Shown in pieces: positions 1 to 26,242 of a stretch of DNA of 64,000 nucleotides. A model generated the notes under the pieces. The model made no database searches. It worked only from the letters and a program-made list of their open reading frames with translations, and had not been told where the DNA came from. The first letter of the stretch is position 1, and each line of letters opens with the position of its first letter. Position numbers and translations under genes: made by a program. The DNA comes from Amorphochlora amoebiformis (taxonomy: Eukaryota; Cercozoa; Chlorarachniophyceae): contig BAAHQB010000045.1 of the NCBI GenBank assembly GCA_054601695.1, positions 496,001-560,000 on the forward strand, read 5' to 3'.

Positions 1-13
1 ATATATATACATG

Positions 14-57
<44 letters not shown>

Positions 58-58
58 G

Positions 59-135
<77 letters not shown>

Positions 136-155
136 TATATTTACAGATATATTAC

Positions 156-13640
<13,485 letters not shown>

Positions 13641-13992
13641 GCTTTGTACACGTCTGTCTGGCATACGCAGCGATGTCCCCACGTCAGCTGACCTGGCCGA
13701 CTTTTTTGGCAGAACGGGAAAAAATAAATAAATAATCGGCTTTGATTCGAGCAGCCACGGTTGACCCGGAGTATGGGATCTGGGCTCTGGTGGGGATGGG
13801 AGTTCGCATTGAATGTTTGGAGTCCACATGCTCTTCCCTCATAGCGCCTTGGGGGTCTCAACACCATTTTGAGGAAAGCTACAACAGCAGATGCTTCCCA
13901 CATAGGAGAGTTGGTTCTACGCAGCTGAATATGCACATCTATATGTGTCATATATACACATATACACCCATTTATATGTGTATATCTATATA

Positions 13993-14066
<74 letters not shown>

Positions 14067-14136
14067 CACCCACATATGTTTCTTTTAACACATGCATACA
14101 TATAATTATACATACACTGTGCTAAAATATATAATA

Positions 14137-14189
<53 letters not shown>

Positions 14190-14210
14190 GTCAAAATATA
14201 ATATATATAT

Positions 14211-14241
<31 letters not shown>

Positions 14242-14382
14242 CATATCTTTATACTTAAAATATACAATTTTATGTAAATATTCTGCATAGTTAATAACTA
14301 TTTATGATATATATTTATTATATTACATGTACATATATATACAAAATATATAATACAATATTATATAAATTACACAATCAGA

Positions 14383-14430
<48 letters not shown>

Positions 14431-14562
14431 ATGTATGTATGTATATACAATAATATTATTACTATATTTATAATCATAAATGTACATAAATATATATTTG
14501 CAACATGTATCCACAGCTTAATAATTGACGAATTGAACTCATAATAAAATTGAATACACATG
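13641..14562. other. Intergenic region between metaxin-like stop and GRP170-like start
   Basis: Both flanking genes read leftwards, so this should hold the 3' end of the metaxin-like gene and the promoter and 5' UTR of the GRP170-like gene. Bases 13641-13960 are balanced in composition and contain no exon I can support; open frames there on both strands lack family motifs and splice logic. Bases 13960-14520 are mostly (TA)n and AT-rich sequence without a recognisable feature. Confidence 0.6.
13679..13686 (-). promoter_or_regulatory. UPRE-like motif TGACGTGG upstream of the GRP170-like gene
   Basis: On the minus strand the sequence reads TGACGTGG about 40 bases upstream of the first ATG of the ER chaperone gene. 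This 8-mer equals the metazoan unfolded-protein-response element core bound by XBP1/ATF6. Whether this organism uses such a factor is unknown, and the site could lie in the 5' UTR. A chance match of one 8-mer in about 300 bases is roughly a one-percent event, so it is suggestive only. Confidence 0.3.
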
Positions 14563-15713
14563 TCATCTCGATCCCTTCCCCCCACCCAAGCTGAACCTCG
14601 CATAAGTTGCCAACAAGTGAAACGCAACGACGGCCGCAACCACCGTCGATCCCGTGTGCATCGTGTTGTACCTTGGCAACCTGAGAGGAATACCGAACCT
14701 CTCCTTCATGAATCGCTCTATCGGGAGCTCATCCAACTGTTTGGAGTCTTTCTCGGCCTCGTCTGGTAGAATCGGGAACTCATGGTGGGCGTCCAGATGC
14801 GACCGGGTGATAAATTGGTAGTATCGCTTCAACTTGGGGAACTTCTGGAGGATAGATTTAAGGAGCTTGTTTCGAGGCAGGTCAGACTCAAACACCGAGA
14901 AGAGGAAACCACCCAACACAGCGTCGGCGGTCGAGGGATTAGATCCGAATAGATAAGCCTTTCTGGACTCGAGGGTCGCGCCGCAGAGCTCCATGACTGT
15001 TGTCAAACACTCGATTGTGCGTGATGCGGCCTTAGCGACGGTGTCGCAGTGGTTGTGCACCAATATCTGGTCGACCTTGAACATTCGTTTGAGTTGAAGG
15101 TAGCCTAGCTGTCGAACGATGAGCGGCGCTGCCGACACCCATTCATGCCTGTGTTGGTAAGTATCAATTAATAAGACAAATCATTCGTGTACTGAGAACC
15201 AGTTATTTACATATGTCGCACCTTGTGGTCCTCGTGTTCTGCTTGTCTTTCCATTGCATACACGAAAAGGCAACACACAACTCACTCGCGAGATATTCTC
15301 GTAGAATAACAATCTGTGCGCGCTTCTGCTCGTCGAAAAGCCGATCGACGCCCTTCTTATCCCGTGCCTCGAGGTGCCCTATGATGTCCCGACCTGGAAT
15401 CCATTCTATGCAGAGATTTAACGTCATATACAGACACCAGGTCAGGCAGATCAAAGGTTATACCCCTCTCTTTGGTGCAACGTAGAGCTGGGAGGTTGCC
15501 TGTGATAGTGTGGTACGGGTAGGACGATGCCCTGCGGTCACACACCCTGTCTTTCTTGGATTGCGACCTCATCCCGAGGTATATAAATACGCTCATGGAC
15601 CTAGGGCATCGATAAGGAAATGATCTATTCCCGTACGCGGCTTGCGAGCAGACGAGCTCGGATGAGGTGCCGCGCGGCATGTCAAAAAAACTGTCCCGCC
15701 CATGTCCCAACAC
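14563..15713 (-). CDS. Metaxin/SAM37-like tail-anchored protein, 3 exons, complete
   Basis: Exons 15464-15713, 15222-15405 and 14563-15148 join in one frame (introns of 58 and 73 nt, not TA-repeats) to 339 aa, close to metaxin length. The N-terminal half has a thioredoxin/GST-like pattern with SSYPYHTITGNLPALRC (the family's G-x-LPAL strand) followed by EWIPGRDIIGHLEARD. The C-terminal half has the metaxin GST_C signature NPSTADAVLGGFLFSV...LPRNKLLKSILQKFPKLKRY. The last 35 residues contain one hydrophobic segment (STVVAAVVAFHLLATYARF) with a basic tail, as in tail-anchored outer mitochondrial membrane proteins. Known metaxins and SAM37 act in the SAM complex for beta-barrel and import functions; that role here is inferred. 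A plain GST with a membrane tail is the alternative. It is divergent to the kinase-like gene 60 bp away. Confidence 0.75.
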
Positions 15714-15773
15714 ATGACACTAGCGTCGCGTTCGTGACCGAGCTGGGACATCCTGTCGAAATACTGTTGTGTG
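15714..15773. promoter_or_regulatory. 60-bp divergent intergenic region (candidate bidirectional promoter)
   Basis: Only 60 bases separate the inferred start codons of the leftward metaxin-like gene and the rightward kinase-like gene. The sequence is balanced, lacks TA repeats and shows no clear TATA box. If both starts are right, the genes share a bidirectional promoter, with transcription starts possibly inside the opposite gene. Either start could be further downstream, since alternative in-frame ATGs exist in the metaxin-like exon 1. Confidence 0.45.
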
Positions 15774-16500
15774 ATGAGTGCCCAGGTGAGTGTTGATGTG
15801 GCTGTTCAGTTTCTGGCCGAGTACTACGATATAAAGGTAATGCTGCATAAAAGGAGCTTGATCATGAATATAATAACGTTTATGGCTTAGGCGAGCTTTG
15901 TAGAGCTATTGCCGAGTTACGACGACCAGAATTTCCTCATTACGGGAGTTCAGTACGTCTAACTTCCGTTGAATCTCGACCCCAAAAATACTAATCAAGC
16001 GTTTGATAACCGTCTAGGGGCGGCTCAAATGTCCATGAGAAGTGGGTGATGAAGATTTCGTGTCGAGGAGATTCGGTAAGCTTTTCGGGAGCTCGTGGGA
16101 TCGCTAGTATCGTTTCGTTCGAAATCGCCGTATATTTACTCGAATCCTCCTCCCCATGACCGAACAACCTGAAAAATTGCTCAGGAGGGCGAAATCGACC
16201 TGGAGAACAAGGCGATGGAACACATCGAGACCAAGGCCCGTGAGATACGGAGTAGGCTTGATGAAGACCTGTGCTCGCGAAACGTTGTCGTTCGTACTCC
16301 GTGTCCTGTGAAGAGCAAGGACTGCAAATTTATCACTCGTATGGACGCTAAGGTTGTGTAAAAGGGGTATAAAAAAGCCTTTGTAATCTTGAGCTTTAAG
16401 GATCAGTTGGGCTTGCATATATATAACATATGTTTTTACATATATATTCTACACATACACATATCCTACACATACACATATCTATAAATTTATATATGTA

Positions 16501-16556
<56 letters not shown>

Positions 16557-16617
16557 ATATATTCCACACATACACACATATATAGAAATTTATATGTGTG
16601 GTGGGTATTATATAAAT

Positions 16618-16680
<63 letters not shown>

Positions 16681-16777
16681 ATATATGTGTGTGTGTGTAT
16701 ACACGTATAATATACTTATGTATACGCACACATATTTGTAATATGCACAAAATAAGTGTAACACACACACACACACA

Positions 16778-16829
<52 letters not shown>

Positions 16830-16867
16830 TTATATATGTAATGTATTCATATATGTCATATATTTGT

Positions 16868-16943
<76 letters not shown>

Positions 16944-17144
16944 GTTACACGTACATTTACTCATATTTGGATACCTAAATTATATACGGTTGAGGCCGTG
17001 ATGTGATGTGATGTGACGTGATGTAATGTGGTGTTTAGAGGTTGGGTTATGCGTCGAATGAGATTGCCAAGGAGGTACTTACCAATGTGTGAGTATGTGT
17101 ATCTGTGTATCTTGAATTGACATTGCTAACAGAAGTGTTTAATA

Positions 17145-17197
<53 letters not shown>

Positions 17198-17275
17198 ATA
17201 TATATATATATATATATGTGTATATAATATTTGTCGAATGTTATATAATATATAGATATACATTAATAAAACATG

Positions 17276-17313
<38 letters not shown>

Positions 17314-17355
17314 ACACACGCGTGCATATATATATATATATATATGATATATATA

Positions 17356-17425
<70 letters not shown>

Positions 17426-17487
17426 ATATATATATATATGCAGTTGTACATGTGTTATGTAATTACACACACACTCACATATGTATA

Positions 17488-17542
<55 letters not shown>

Positions 17543-17570
17543 ATATATATATATATAATATATATATATT

Positions 17571-17602
<32 letters not shown>

Positions 17603-17695
17603 TACATTGATGAATATACTACAGATACCCACATACAACACACACACACACAAACATACGCCAATACACAGGTAAATAAAACTAAATACTAATTA

Positions 17696-17736
<41 letters not shown>

Positions 17737-17766
17737 TGTATGTGTACATATACATATATATATATA

Positions 17767-17816
<50 letters not shown>

Positions 17817-17877
17817 AATACATTATACACTTATAGATATATACATATATATATATATTTTACAACATAAAATATAT

Positions 17878-17924
<47 letters not shown>

Positions 17925-18440
17925 CAATAAACATCAGATGGTTGGATTCAAGTTTCTAATGGTGCGGCTCGTAACCTACATCGAGGGGGAAGTTATGGCC
18001 AAATCCCACCAAACCCAGGTGAGCCTCACTTAAGTACCGTTAAGAAGTACATTTACTAAGGAAAGGTTATGAGTATAGTTTATCGTAAATAAATACATCT
18101 GCTTAGGAAGGTTTGTGAATATCGTGATCATATATGTTTTTATTTTTTTTTTTTTTTGAGTTAGGTAAGAATTTGTATGAAATATTTACTCAATATAATA
18201 TATATATATATGTGTATATATATATATATATACATGTACATATTTATGTTCTAATATACAATTCATGTCTATAGGATTATCATGAATTTGTAAATTTGAA
18301 TTTGCGACATAGTAAATACCTATCTTTTTGTCTATGTCATACACATATAGGTTGAGAAGGATAGCATAACAATTATGCATGAATATTCTAATTTTCATGC
18401 ATATATATATATATATATATATTATATATAAATATATAAA

Positions 18441-18473
<33 letters not shown>

Positions 18474-18520
18474 AAATATATATATATGTATATATATATA
18501 GTTTTAGGACATATAAGCAC

Positions 18521-18570
<50 letters not shown>

Positions 18571-18626
18571 AATATAATAATAACAATAGTAATAAGAACA
18601 GTATTTCACAAAATAATGATGATAAT

Positions 18627-18682
<56 letters not shown>

Positions 18683-18767
18683 CCTAAATATTATATCTAA
18701 TACAAAGATATTACACAAACAAATATATATGTATATGTATATATATACATATATATACACGTATATG

Positions 18768-18806
<39 letters not shown>

Positions 18807-18815
18807 GTACATATG

Positions 18816-18849
<34 letters not shown>

Positions 18850-18952
18850 CATGTTATATATAATATATATAGGAGCTATTGGTAGATTTGGGGCGAAAGT
18901 TAGGAATGATGGACCGTTTCTTCTTCGATTTCAAACACAAACATGCGAAAAG
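15774..18952 (+). CDS. HYKK: HYKK-like exons 1-7: N lobe and hinge
   Basis: Exons 15774-15836, 15891-15952, 16018-16075, 16185-16352, 17039-17074, 17938-18018 and 18873-18952. The start ATG ([20 protein letters not shown]) is the first in frame, and phase holds at every join. Exon 4 encodes [19 protein letters not shown], the helix after the lysine strand, and ends at a GTTGTG donor, unlike the GTA donors of most other introns. Exon 6 encodes [13 protein letters not shown], matching the animal SYLVRLLTYLPG strand. The three short introns (54, 65 and 109 nt) near the promoter contain no TA repeat. Confidence 0.9.
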
Positions 18953-19004
18953 GTAATACCTAAATATATTCTATACATAAAAGAATATATATGCACATAC
19001 ACAT

Positions 19005-19052
<48 letters not shown>

Positions 19053-19112
19053 CATACATGTGTCTAAGTGTATATATATATTTATAATATGCCTAAATAT
19101 ATCATATGTATA

Positions 19113-19154
<42 letters not shown>

Positions 19155-19159
19155 GGACA

Positions 19160-19208
<49 letters not shown>

Positions 19209-19454
19209 CTATATATATATATATATATATATATGTATTTATATGTATAGATATATATATATATACATATATATATGTAGTGTAATATATATATATATAT
19301 ATTATGTATATATTTATATATTTAATATATATATATATATATATATATATTTAAAACAACATCAAAGAAAATCGAGAGATATCAAGATGTATATGCATAT
19401 ATATACATATATACATATATATTATAAATCTTTATATATATATATACATATATA

Positions 19455-19507
<53 letters not shown>

Positions 19508-19727
19508 AAATTGAAAGGGATATCAAGTGGGACTTAATGAATGCTGAGAGGGAAATTAAGAAGAATCTATCATTTGTCCAGAGTCTCGAGAACGGTATAT
19601 GTACATAATATATATATATATATATACACATACACACATATATACATATATATTATATATATTATATATATATATAAATATATATGTGTGTGTGTGCGTG
19701 TGTGTGTGTGTATGTGTATATGTATAC

Positions 19728-19780
<53 letters not shown>

Positions 19781-19799
19781 TATATATATAATATGCACA

Positions 19800-19839
<40 letters not shown>

Positions 19840-19841
19840 AT

Positions 19842-19882
<41 letters not shown>

Positions 19883-19958
19883 ATAATAATAATATATATA
19901 TATATATATATATATTTACAACCATGTATATCTCCAATCAGGAGCATACAATATACCA

Positions 19959-20001
<43 letters not shown>

Positions 20002-20039
20002 ATATATATAATATTTTTATATAATATATATGTATATAC

Positions 20040-20078
<39 letters not shown>

Positions 20079-20102
20079 TAATATATAATATATACATATA
20101 TT

Positions 20103-20142
<40 letters not shown>

Positions 20143-20233
20143 TAACATAGGAGCATACAAGACACGCCTAGTTCAATACTTTCTGCGCGTGTACGAGACT
20201 AGGGTCAAATCGCAGCATACAGCGGTAAGCTAT

Positions 20234-20297
<64 letters not shown>

Positions 20298-20365
20298 TAT
20301 AAATTATATGAGACTAGGGCCAAATCGCAGCATACAGCGGTGCGCTATAATATGTATATTATGAA

Positions 20366-20419
<54 letters not shown>

Positions 20420-20471
20420 GTATATAAATATATATATGCATACTTTAATGCATATGTCTGTATATGTACTT

Positions 20472-20520
<49 letters not shown>

Positions 20521-20570
20521 CTGCAGCTGTCAAGTACACTAGTTAAGCAGCTATAGCTTCCGATTACCTT

Positions 20571-20659
<89 letters not shown>

Positions 20660-20759
20660 CTGTGTGTATGTTTGTGGTGCGATGTTATTGCTCTTTAGGC
20701 TAATGAGAATGATTTTCAGCATTATATATGAAAATTGGCAAATGTGCATGTATATTTAA

Positions 20760-20799
<40 letters not shown>

Positions 20800-20806
20800 C
20801 TGTGTG

Positions 20807-20844
<38 letters not shown>

Positions 20845-20900
20845 TGTGTATATGTATGTATATACACATGTATATATGTGTGTATATGTATATTTATATG

Positions 20901-20949
<49 letters not shown>

Positions 20950-20989
20950 ATGTGTGCATATATATGTATATGTATATGTGTGTATATAT

Positions 20990-21023
<34 letters not shown>

Positions 21024-21038
21024 GTGTGTGTGTACGTG

Positions 21039-21097
<59 letters not shown>

Positions 21098-21136
21098 TTA
21101 TATGTATGTATATATATATATATATATATGTATATA

Positions 21137-21179
<43 letters not shown>

Positions 21180-21333
21180 ATATATATACATATGTATTAT
21201 GCATATATATGTATATGTGTATGTATGTGTGTGCATAAATGTATAAGTATGTATTAATATTAGATAGTATATATATATATATATATATAATATGTATATG
21301 TATATGTATGTATATATGTTTATGTGTATGTGT

Positions 21334-21397
<64 letters not shown>

Positions 21398-21668
21398 ATG
21401 TATGTGTGTGTGTGTATATATGTATATATGCATAAATGTGTTGTCCGTGTAAACATATTACATATGCGTATGCGTATATCTGCATAGATTTATAATGTAT
21501 ATATATTTATATACATACATAAATATTATGTATATATATGTGTGTGTATATATATATAAGCATTTGAATGTATTATTCAGCTCCTCGTAACCTGAATAGC
21601 GTACCAGATGCCAACTATATATGCATATATGCATACATATAAATGTATATGTATTATATATATATTTT

Positions 21669-21732
<64 letters not shown>

Positions 21733-21751
21733 GTATATGTATATTACGTTT

Positions 21752-21825
<74 letters not shown>

Positions 21826-21875
21826 AGCAAATGCACGTACATTATTCAGCTCGAGAACATTGCGTACATAACAAC

Positions 21876-21913
<38 letters not shown>

Positions 21914-21934
21914 CACACACACATATATATATAC

Positions 21935-21971
<37 letters not shown>

Positions 21972-22082
21972 CATATGTGTATATTCTTCAGCTTCCTCGA
22001 GAGCAGTGCGTACATAATGATGCTAACGACTACAATGTTTTGGTAGATATTGCGTGTATATGTACATACATATCTATAATAC

Positions 22083-22124
<42 letters not shown>

Positions 22125-22384
22125 AGGAATGCATGTATATACATGTATCTATGTATGTTACAAACTTATATCTGTCAGAGATAATTCCTTCATGAATCCA
22201 CAAATAAGAACCTGAGAATTCTATGAGAATTTCTGAGATTTTTGGAAAATTCTCAGAGAATTCTTAGTGAATCTCTGAAAACTTTCTGAGAACTTTCCTA
22301 TATATTCTAGGTGTCAGAGGACGAGAAGAGGATCGTTGGGATTATTGATTTTGGCGACCTGGTATGCAGTATTGTAAATATGTA

Positions 22385-22429
<45 letters not shown>

Positions 22430-22455
22430 ATATATATATATATATGTACATATAT

Positions 22456-22498
<43 letters not shown>

Positions 22499-22552
22499 AA
22501 TGTATTGTAAATGTTTCAAAAATAAGATTATATTACACATATACATATATAT

Positions 22553-22643
<91 letters not shown>

Positions 22644-23448
22644 ATATATACATGTATGTATAATGTGAATACTTCAATAATAAGAATATATTTTCAATAT
22701 CCTTTTATTTTATGATGTACATAATACATATACTATATATATATATATATATATGTGTATATATACGTATAAATTTATTCATATTTATATACATGTTATA
22801 TACATATGTAGGTGAATACTAAACTTGTAAACAACATTGCCATCGCAGGGGCATACGCCATGCTTGGAAAGGTTACTTTACATATGTATATAAACATATA
22901 CATTTTCACAATATATAATAATGTATTTATTATATGTGTATAAACATATACGTTTTCACAGTATATAATATTGTATTTTTTATATGTGTAAACATATACG
23001 TATTTACAATATATAATAATGTATTTATTATATGTGTAAACATATACGTTTTCACACTATATAATAATGTATTTATTATATGTGTAAACATATATGTTTT
23101 CACAATATATAATAATGTATTTATTATATGTGTAGACATATACGTATTCACAGTATATAATAATGTATTTTTTATATGTATAAACATAATAATGTATTTA
23201 TTATACGTGTAAACATATACGTTTTCACACTATATAATAATGTATTTATTATATGTGTAAACATATGTTTTCACAATATATAATAATGTATTTATTATAT
23301 GTGTAAACATATATGTTTTCACAATATATAATAATGTATTTATTTTGTGTATTTATCTGGTGTAATGTATATCTACACACACCAAGAATATAACATATGT
23401 TGGACACATATATAATAATGTATTTATTTTGTGTATTTATCTTATGGA

Positions 23449-23483
<35 letters not shown>

Positions 23484-23516
23484 ACTCTTCTTAATCTGGG
23501 GTCTACGTTTACATCA

Positions 23517-23556
<40 letters not shown>

Positions 23557-23637
23557 TACACACCAATATATGTATATATTTATTGTTAAGCATCGATGTA
23601 GTTTTATGAGTGAATGTATATGTCTATAATATACAAG

Positions 23638-23672
<35 letters not shown>

Positions 23673-23720
23673 ATATATATATTCTTTTATTCACGCGGAA
23701 AAATGAGGATATATCTGTAC

Positions 23721-23763
<43 letters not shown>

Positions 23764-23967
23764 ATGCATATATATACACACATATATAGACATATATATA
23801 TATATATATATATATAGATATTATATGTATATGTGTGTGTGCGTATGTATGTAATATATAATATACATTTTTACAATATACCTATATATGTTTATGGTCA
23901 TACACACATAAGTGTATGTAACGTATGAATATATTGTGTTTCTTTTCATTTCATATATAAATTTCTG

Positions 23968-24017
<50 letters not shown>

Positions 24018-24072
24018 TATGTATATATATATATATGTATGTATATATATATACGTATATAATATACATATA

Positions 24073-24129
<57 letters not shown>

Positions 24130-24203
24130 ACCTAACTACTCTCATAAGTTTATTTGTAGAAATATCATATTTAATCATATCTGTAGAAATATATTACTTA
24201 TAA

Positions 24204-24252
<49 letters not shown>

Positions 24253-24325
24253 GGAGGATCCGATTGCTTCTCTCGCAGCTATTGTGAGAGGTATAATCTA
24301 CATAAATTTATATACACATACACAC

Positions 24326-24373
<48 letters not shown>

Positions 24374-24428
24374 ATATATATATATATATATGCATATGTG
24401 TGTGTATATGTATACGCATATATATATA

Positions 24429-24478
<50 letters not shown>

Positions 24479-24528
24479 TATGTATATATATTATATATTA
24501 CACATAAACATATTTTTATGTACATATA

Positions 24529-24565
<37 letters not shown>

Positions 24566-24621
24566 TTATATATGTATATATTTATATATATATATATATA
24601 TATATGTGTATATGTATATAC

Positions 24622-24654
<33 letters not shown>

Positions 24655-24664
24655 TAAATACATA

Positions 24665-24696
<32 letters not shown>

Positions 24697-24953
24697 AGTA
24701 TATATGTGTATAATAAGATAGAAAGAGAGAGAGAGAGATGAGAGGATAGAGAGATTGAGCGAGTTTCAAAGAGTGTGAGAGAGTTTCAGAGAGAGTGAGA
24801 GAGTTTCAGAGAGAGTGAGAGAGTTTCAGAGAAATGGCGAGAGAGAAAGAGACCGATAGACATATGTACTACATAAGGGTCCTATAAGCAAAACATCTAA
24901 TGAACGATTGAATATATATGTTAATTAGATATGTGTACATATGTATATATTAA

Positions 24954-24992
<39 letters not shown>

Positions 24993-25293
24993 GACTATAT
25001 CATGGTACAATGGGCAGCATCCTCTAATGAGGGATAAAATCTATCCATCAATATTAATTAAATACATATCTACGTATATATACATATATATATATACATA
25101 TATATAGATATCTAATATATAGATATGTAGATATATTACATATTATGTGGATATGACTATATTAGGGTATCATGAGCAGAACCCTTTAATGAAAGATGAA
25201 ATCGAAGTGCTTTACCTATGCTCGTGCCTTCGCATCTGCCACTCGGTTGGTTCTACATATCTACATATATGTAGATATATTAGATGTAGAATG

Positions 25294-25332
<39 letters not shown>

Positions 25333-25612
25333 AATATACAGATATACATTCATAAATATACACACACATGTACAGTGCTTATCTTCTCTCTGTCATCTGT
25401 ATGAAATATATGTGTATATACATTATTACAATATATATATATATATGTCGTATTTAGGTGGTGTCATCGGCGTATGAGCATAGTCGAGATCCAGAGAACA
25501 AATATGTCCTTGTTAGTGCCAAGCAAGGGTATGTTTGTATATACGTATGTATTAGTCAGTGCCAAGCAAGGGTGTGTATGCATGTGTGCATGCGTTATTT
25601 ACATGTGTAGAT

Positions 25613-25651
<39 letters not shown>

Positions 25652-25718
25652 GGACAATATATATATATATATATATATTGTGTGTGTGTGTTTTTGTGTG
25701 TGTGTATGTGTGCATGTA

Positions 25719-25768
<50 letters not shown>

Positions 25769-25945
25769 AATGTATATGCATAAAATGTACTTTTTATTAA
25801 ATAAATATATATACGCTATATATAAATATATTATATATATATATATACATATATATCTGGATATATATATATATATATATTTATATTTGTCTTATGTGTA
25901 ATGTATATGTGTATACACTGTGTGATACAAAATACATGTGTCTTT

Positions 25946-25992
<47 letters not shown>

Positions 25993-26242
25993 CATATTAC
26001 ATACTAGTATAGGTATGTTTACAAATAATATATATTACATATATATATGTACATATATGTATATATATATATATACATCAATAAACATATCTACATATAC
26101 ATCCATCGTCAGATGGGAGTGCCTCCAAAAGCTGATGAAAATCCCAATCGAGTCCCCGACAAATAAATTAATTACCATGATAACTTCGAGCGACCGACAA
26201 CCATGCTGCAGCAGTGCGCCCTCCTTTTGCTCTCTAATGTGA
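15774..26242 (+). CDS. HYKK: Hydroxylysine kinase-like (APH-fold) phosphotransferase, 16 exons, complete
   Basis: Sixteen exons join in a single frame to 392 aa plus stop, against about 373 aa for animal hydroxylysine kinase (AGPHD1/HYKK), which phosphorylates 5-hydroxylysine with GTP in lysine catabolism. Family landmarks in order: [13 protein letters not shown] (as LPSYDDQNF in animals), KWVMKISC with the ATP/GTP-binding lysine, [33 protein letters not shown], the catalytic loop [13 protein letters not shown] (Brenner-type HxDxxxxN), the metal-binding VGIIDFGDL, then [26 protein letters not shown] and WECLQKLM. The catalytic loop and DFG-like motif are intact, so the enzyme is probably active; substrate specificity is inferred from homology. 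Splitting of the gene grows along its length: introns 1-3 are short and ordinary, later ones are kilobase-scale and TA-rich. Confidence 0.91.
19518..26242 (+). CDS. HYKK: HYKK-like exons 8-16: catalytic lobe and stop
   Basis: Exons 19518-19594, 20151-20224, 21992-22042, 22311-22361, 22812-22871, 24254-24290, 25166-25245, 25458-25528 and 26113-26242 (stop TGA 26240-26242). The catalytic loop (HNDANDYN) is in the 51-nt exon at 21992 and the DFGD motif in the next exon, so an intron separates the two halves of the active site. The exon at 25166 reads [18 protein letters not shown] with donor GTTGGT. The exon at 19518 uses an AAG acceptor. The last 20 or so residues after [11 protein letters not shown] have no clear match, as is usual for this family's tail. 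Confidence 0.88.
20309..20350 (+). repeat. Copy of the 3' edge of HYKK-like exon 9
   Basis: This stretch repeats the end of the exon at 20151-20224 (GAGACTAGGGTCAAATCGCA and onwards) with one coding change and a donor altered from GTAAGC to GTGCGC. It lies in the following intron and is set off by (TA)n on both sides. Confidence 0.85.
21570..21878 (+). repeat. Two decayed copies of the 5' edge of HYKK-like exon 10
   Basis: Copies at about 21570-21615 and 21837-21878 resemble the real acceptor and exon start at 21981-22030 (ATTATTCAG followed by a CTCCTCG or CTCGAGA start and GCGTAC). Neither copy keeps the catalytic HND codons in a usable exon with a donor. Both are flanked by (TA)n. Confidence 0.7.
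22160..22300. repeat. Cluster of AGAATTCT/TTCTGAGAA inverted motifs in HYKK-like intron 10
   Basis: Short motifs of the type GAGAATTCT, TTTCTGAGA and TTCTCAGAGAATTC recur on both strands within 140 bases, giving several possible stem-loops just upstream of the DFG exon. No known element is recognised. Confidence 0.5.
22885..23345 (+). repeat. About 54-bp tandem repeat in HYKK-like intron 12
   Basis: Roughly eight units, each containing TATGTGTAAACATATACG, a TTTTCACA block and ATATAATAATGTATTTATTA, follow the exon at 22812-22871. Units differ at a few positions and one is truncated near 23187. Both strands are open over parts of it because of the repeat period, so the frames seen there are not genes. 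Confidence 0.85.
24722..24860 (+). repeat. GA-rich tract with GAGAGAGTTTCAGA units
   Basis: About 140 bases of GA repeat, including several nearly identical units containing GAGTTTCAGAGAGAGTGA, in HYKK-like intron 13. Confidence 0.85.
24862..25046 (+). repeat. Two decayed copies of the 5' edge of HYKK-like exon 14
   Basis: Segments at about 24862-24915 and 24989-25046 align to the real acceptor and exon start at 25152-25207. The nearer copy has ATATGACTATATCATGG where the true site has ATATGACTATATTAG|G, so its acceptor is destroyed. Confidence 0.75.

Noticed and set aside
16104-16418. 104-codon minus-strand frame
   Set aside because: It lies opposite the kinase exon 16185-16352, which has family motifs; the minus frame has none.
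20521-20555. Possible 15-nt kinase exon (CTGTCAAGTACACTA)
   Set aside because: Has splice-like edges and phase 0, but the protein alignment is continuous without it.
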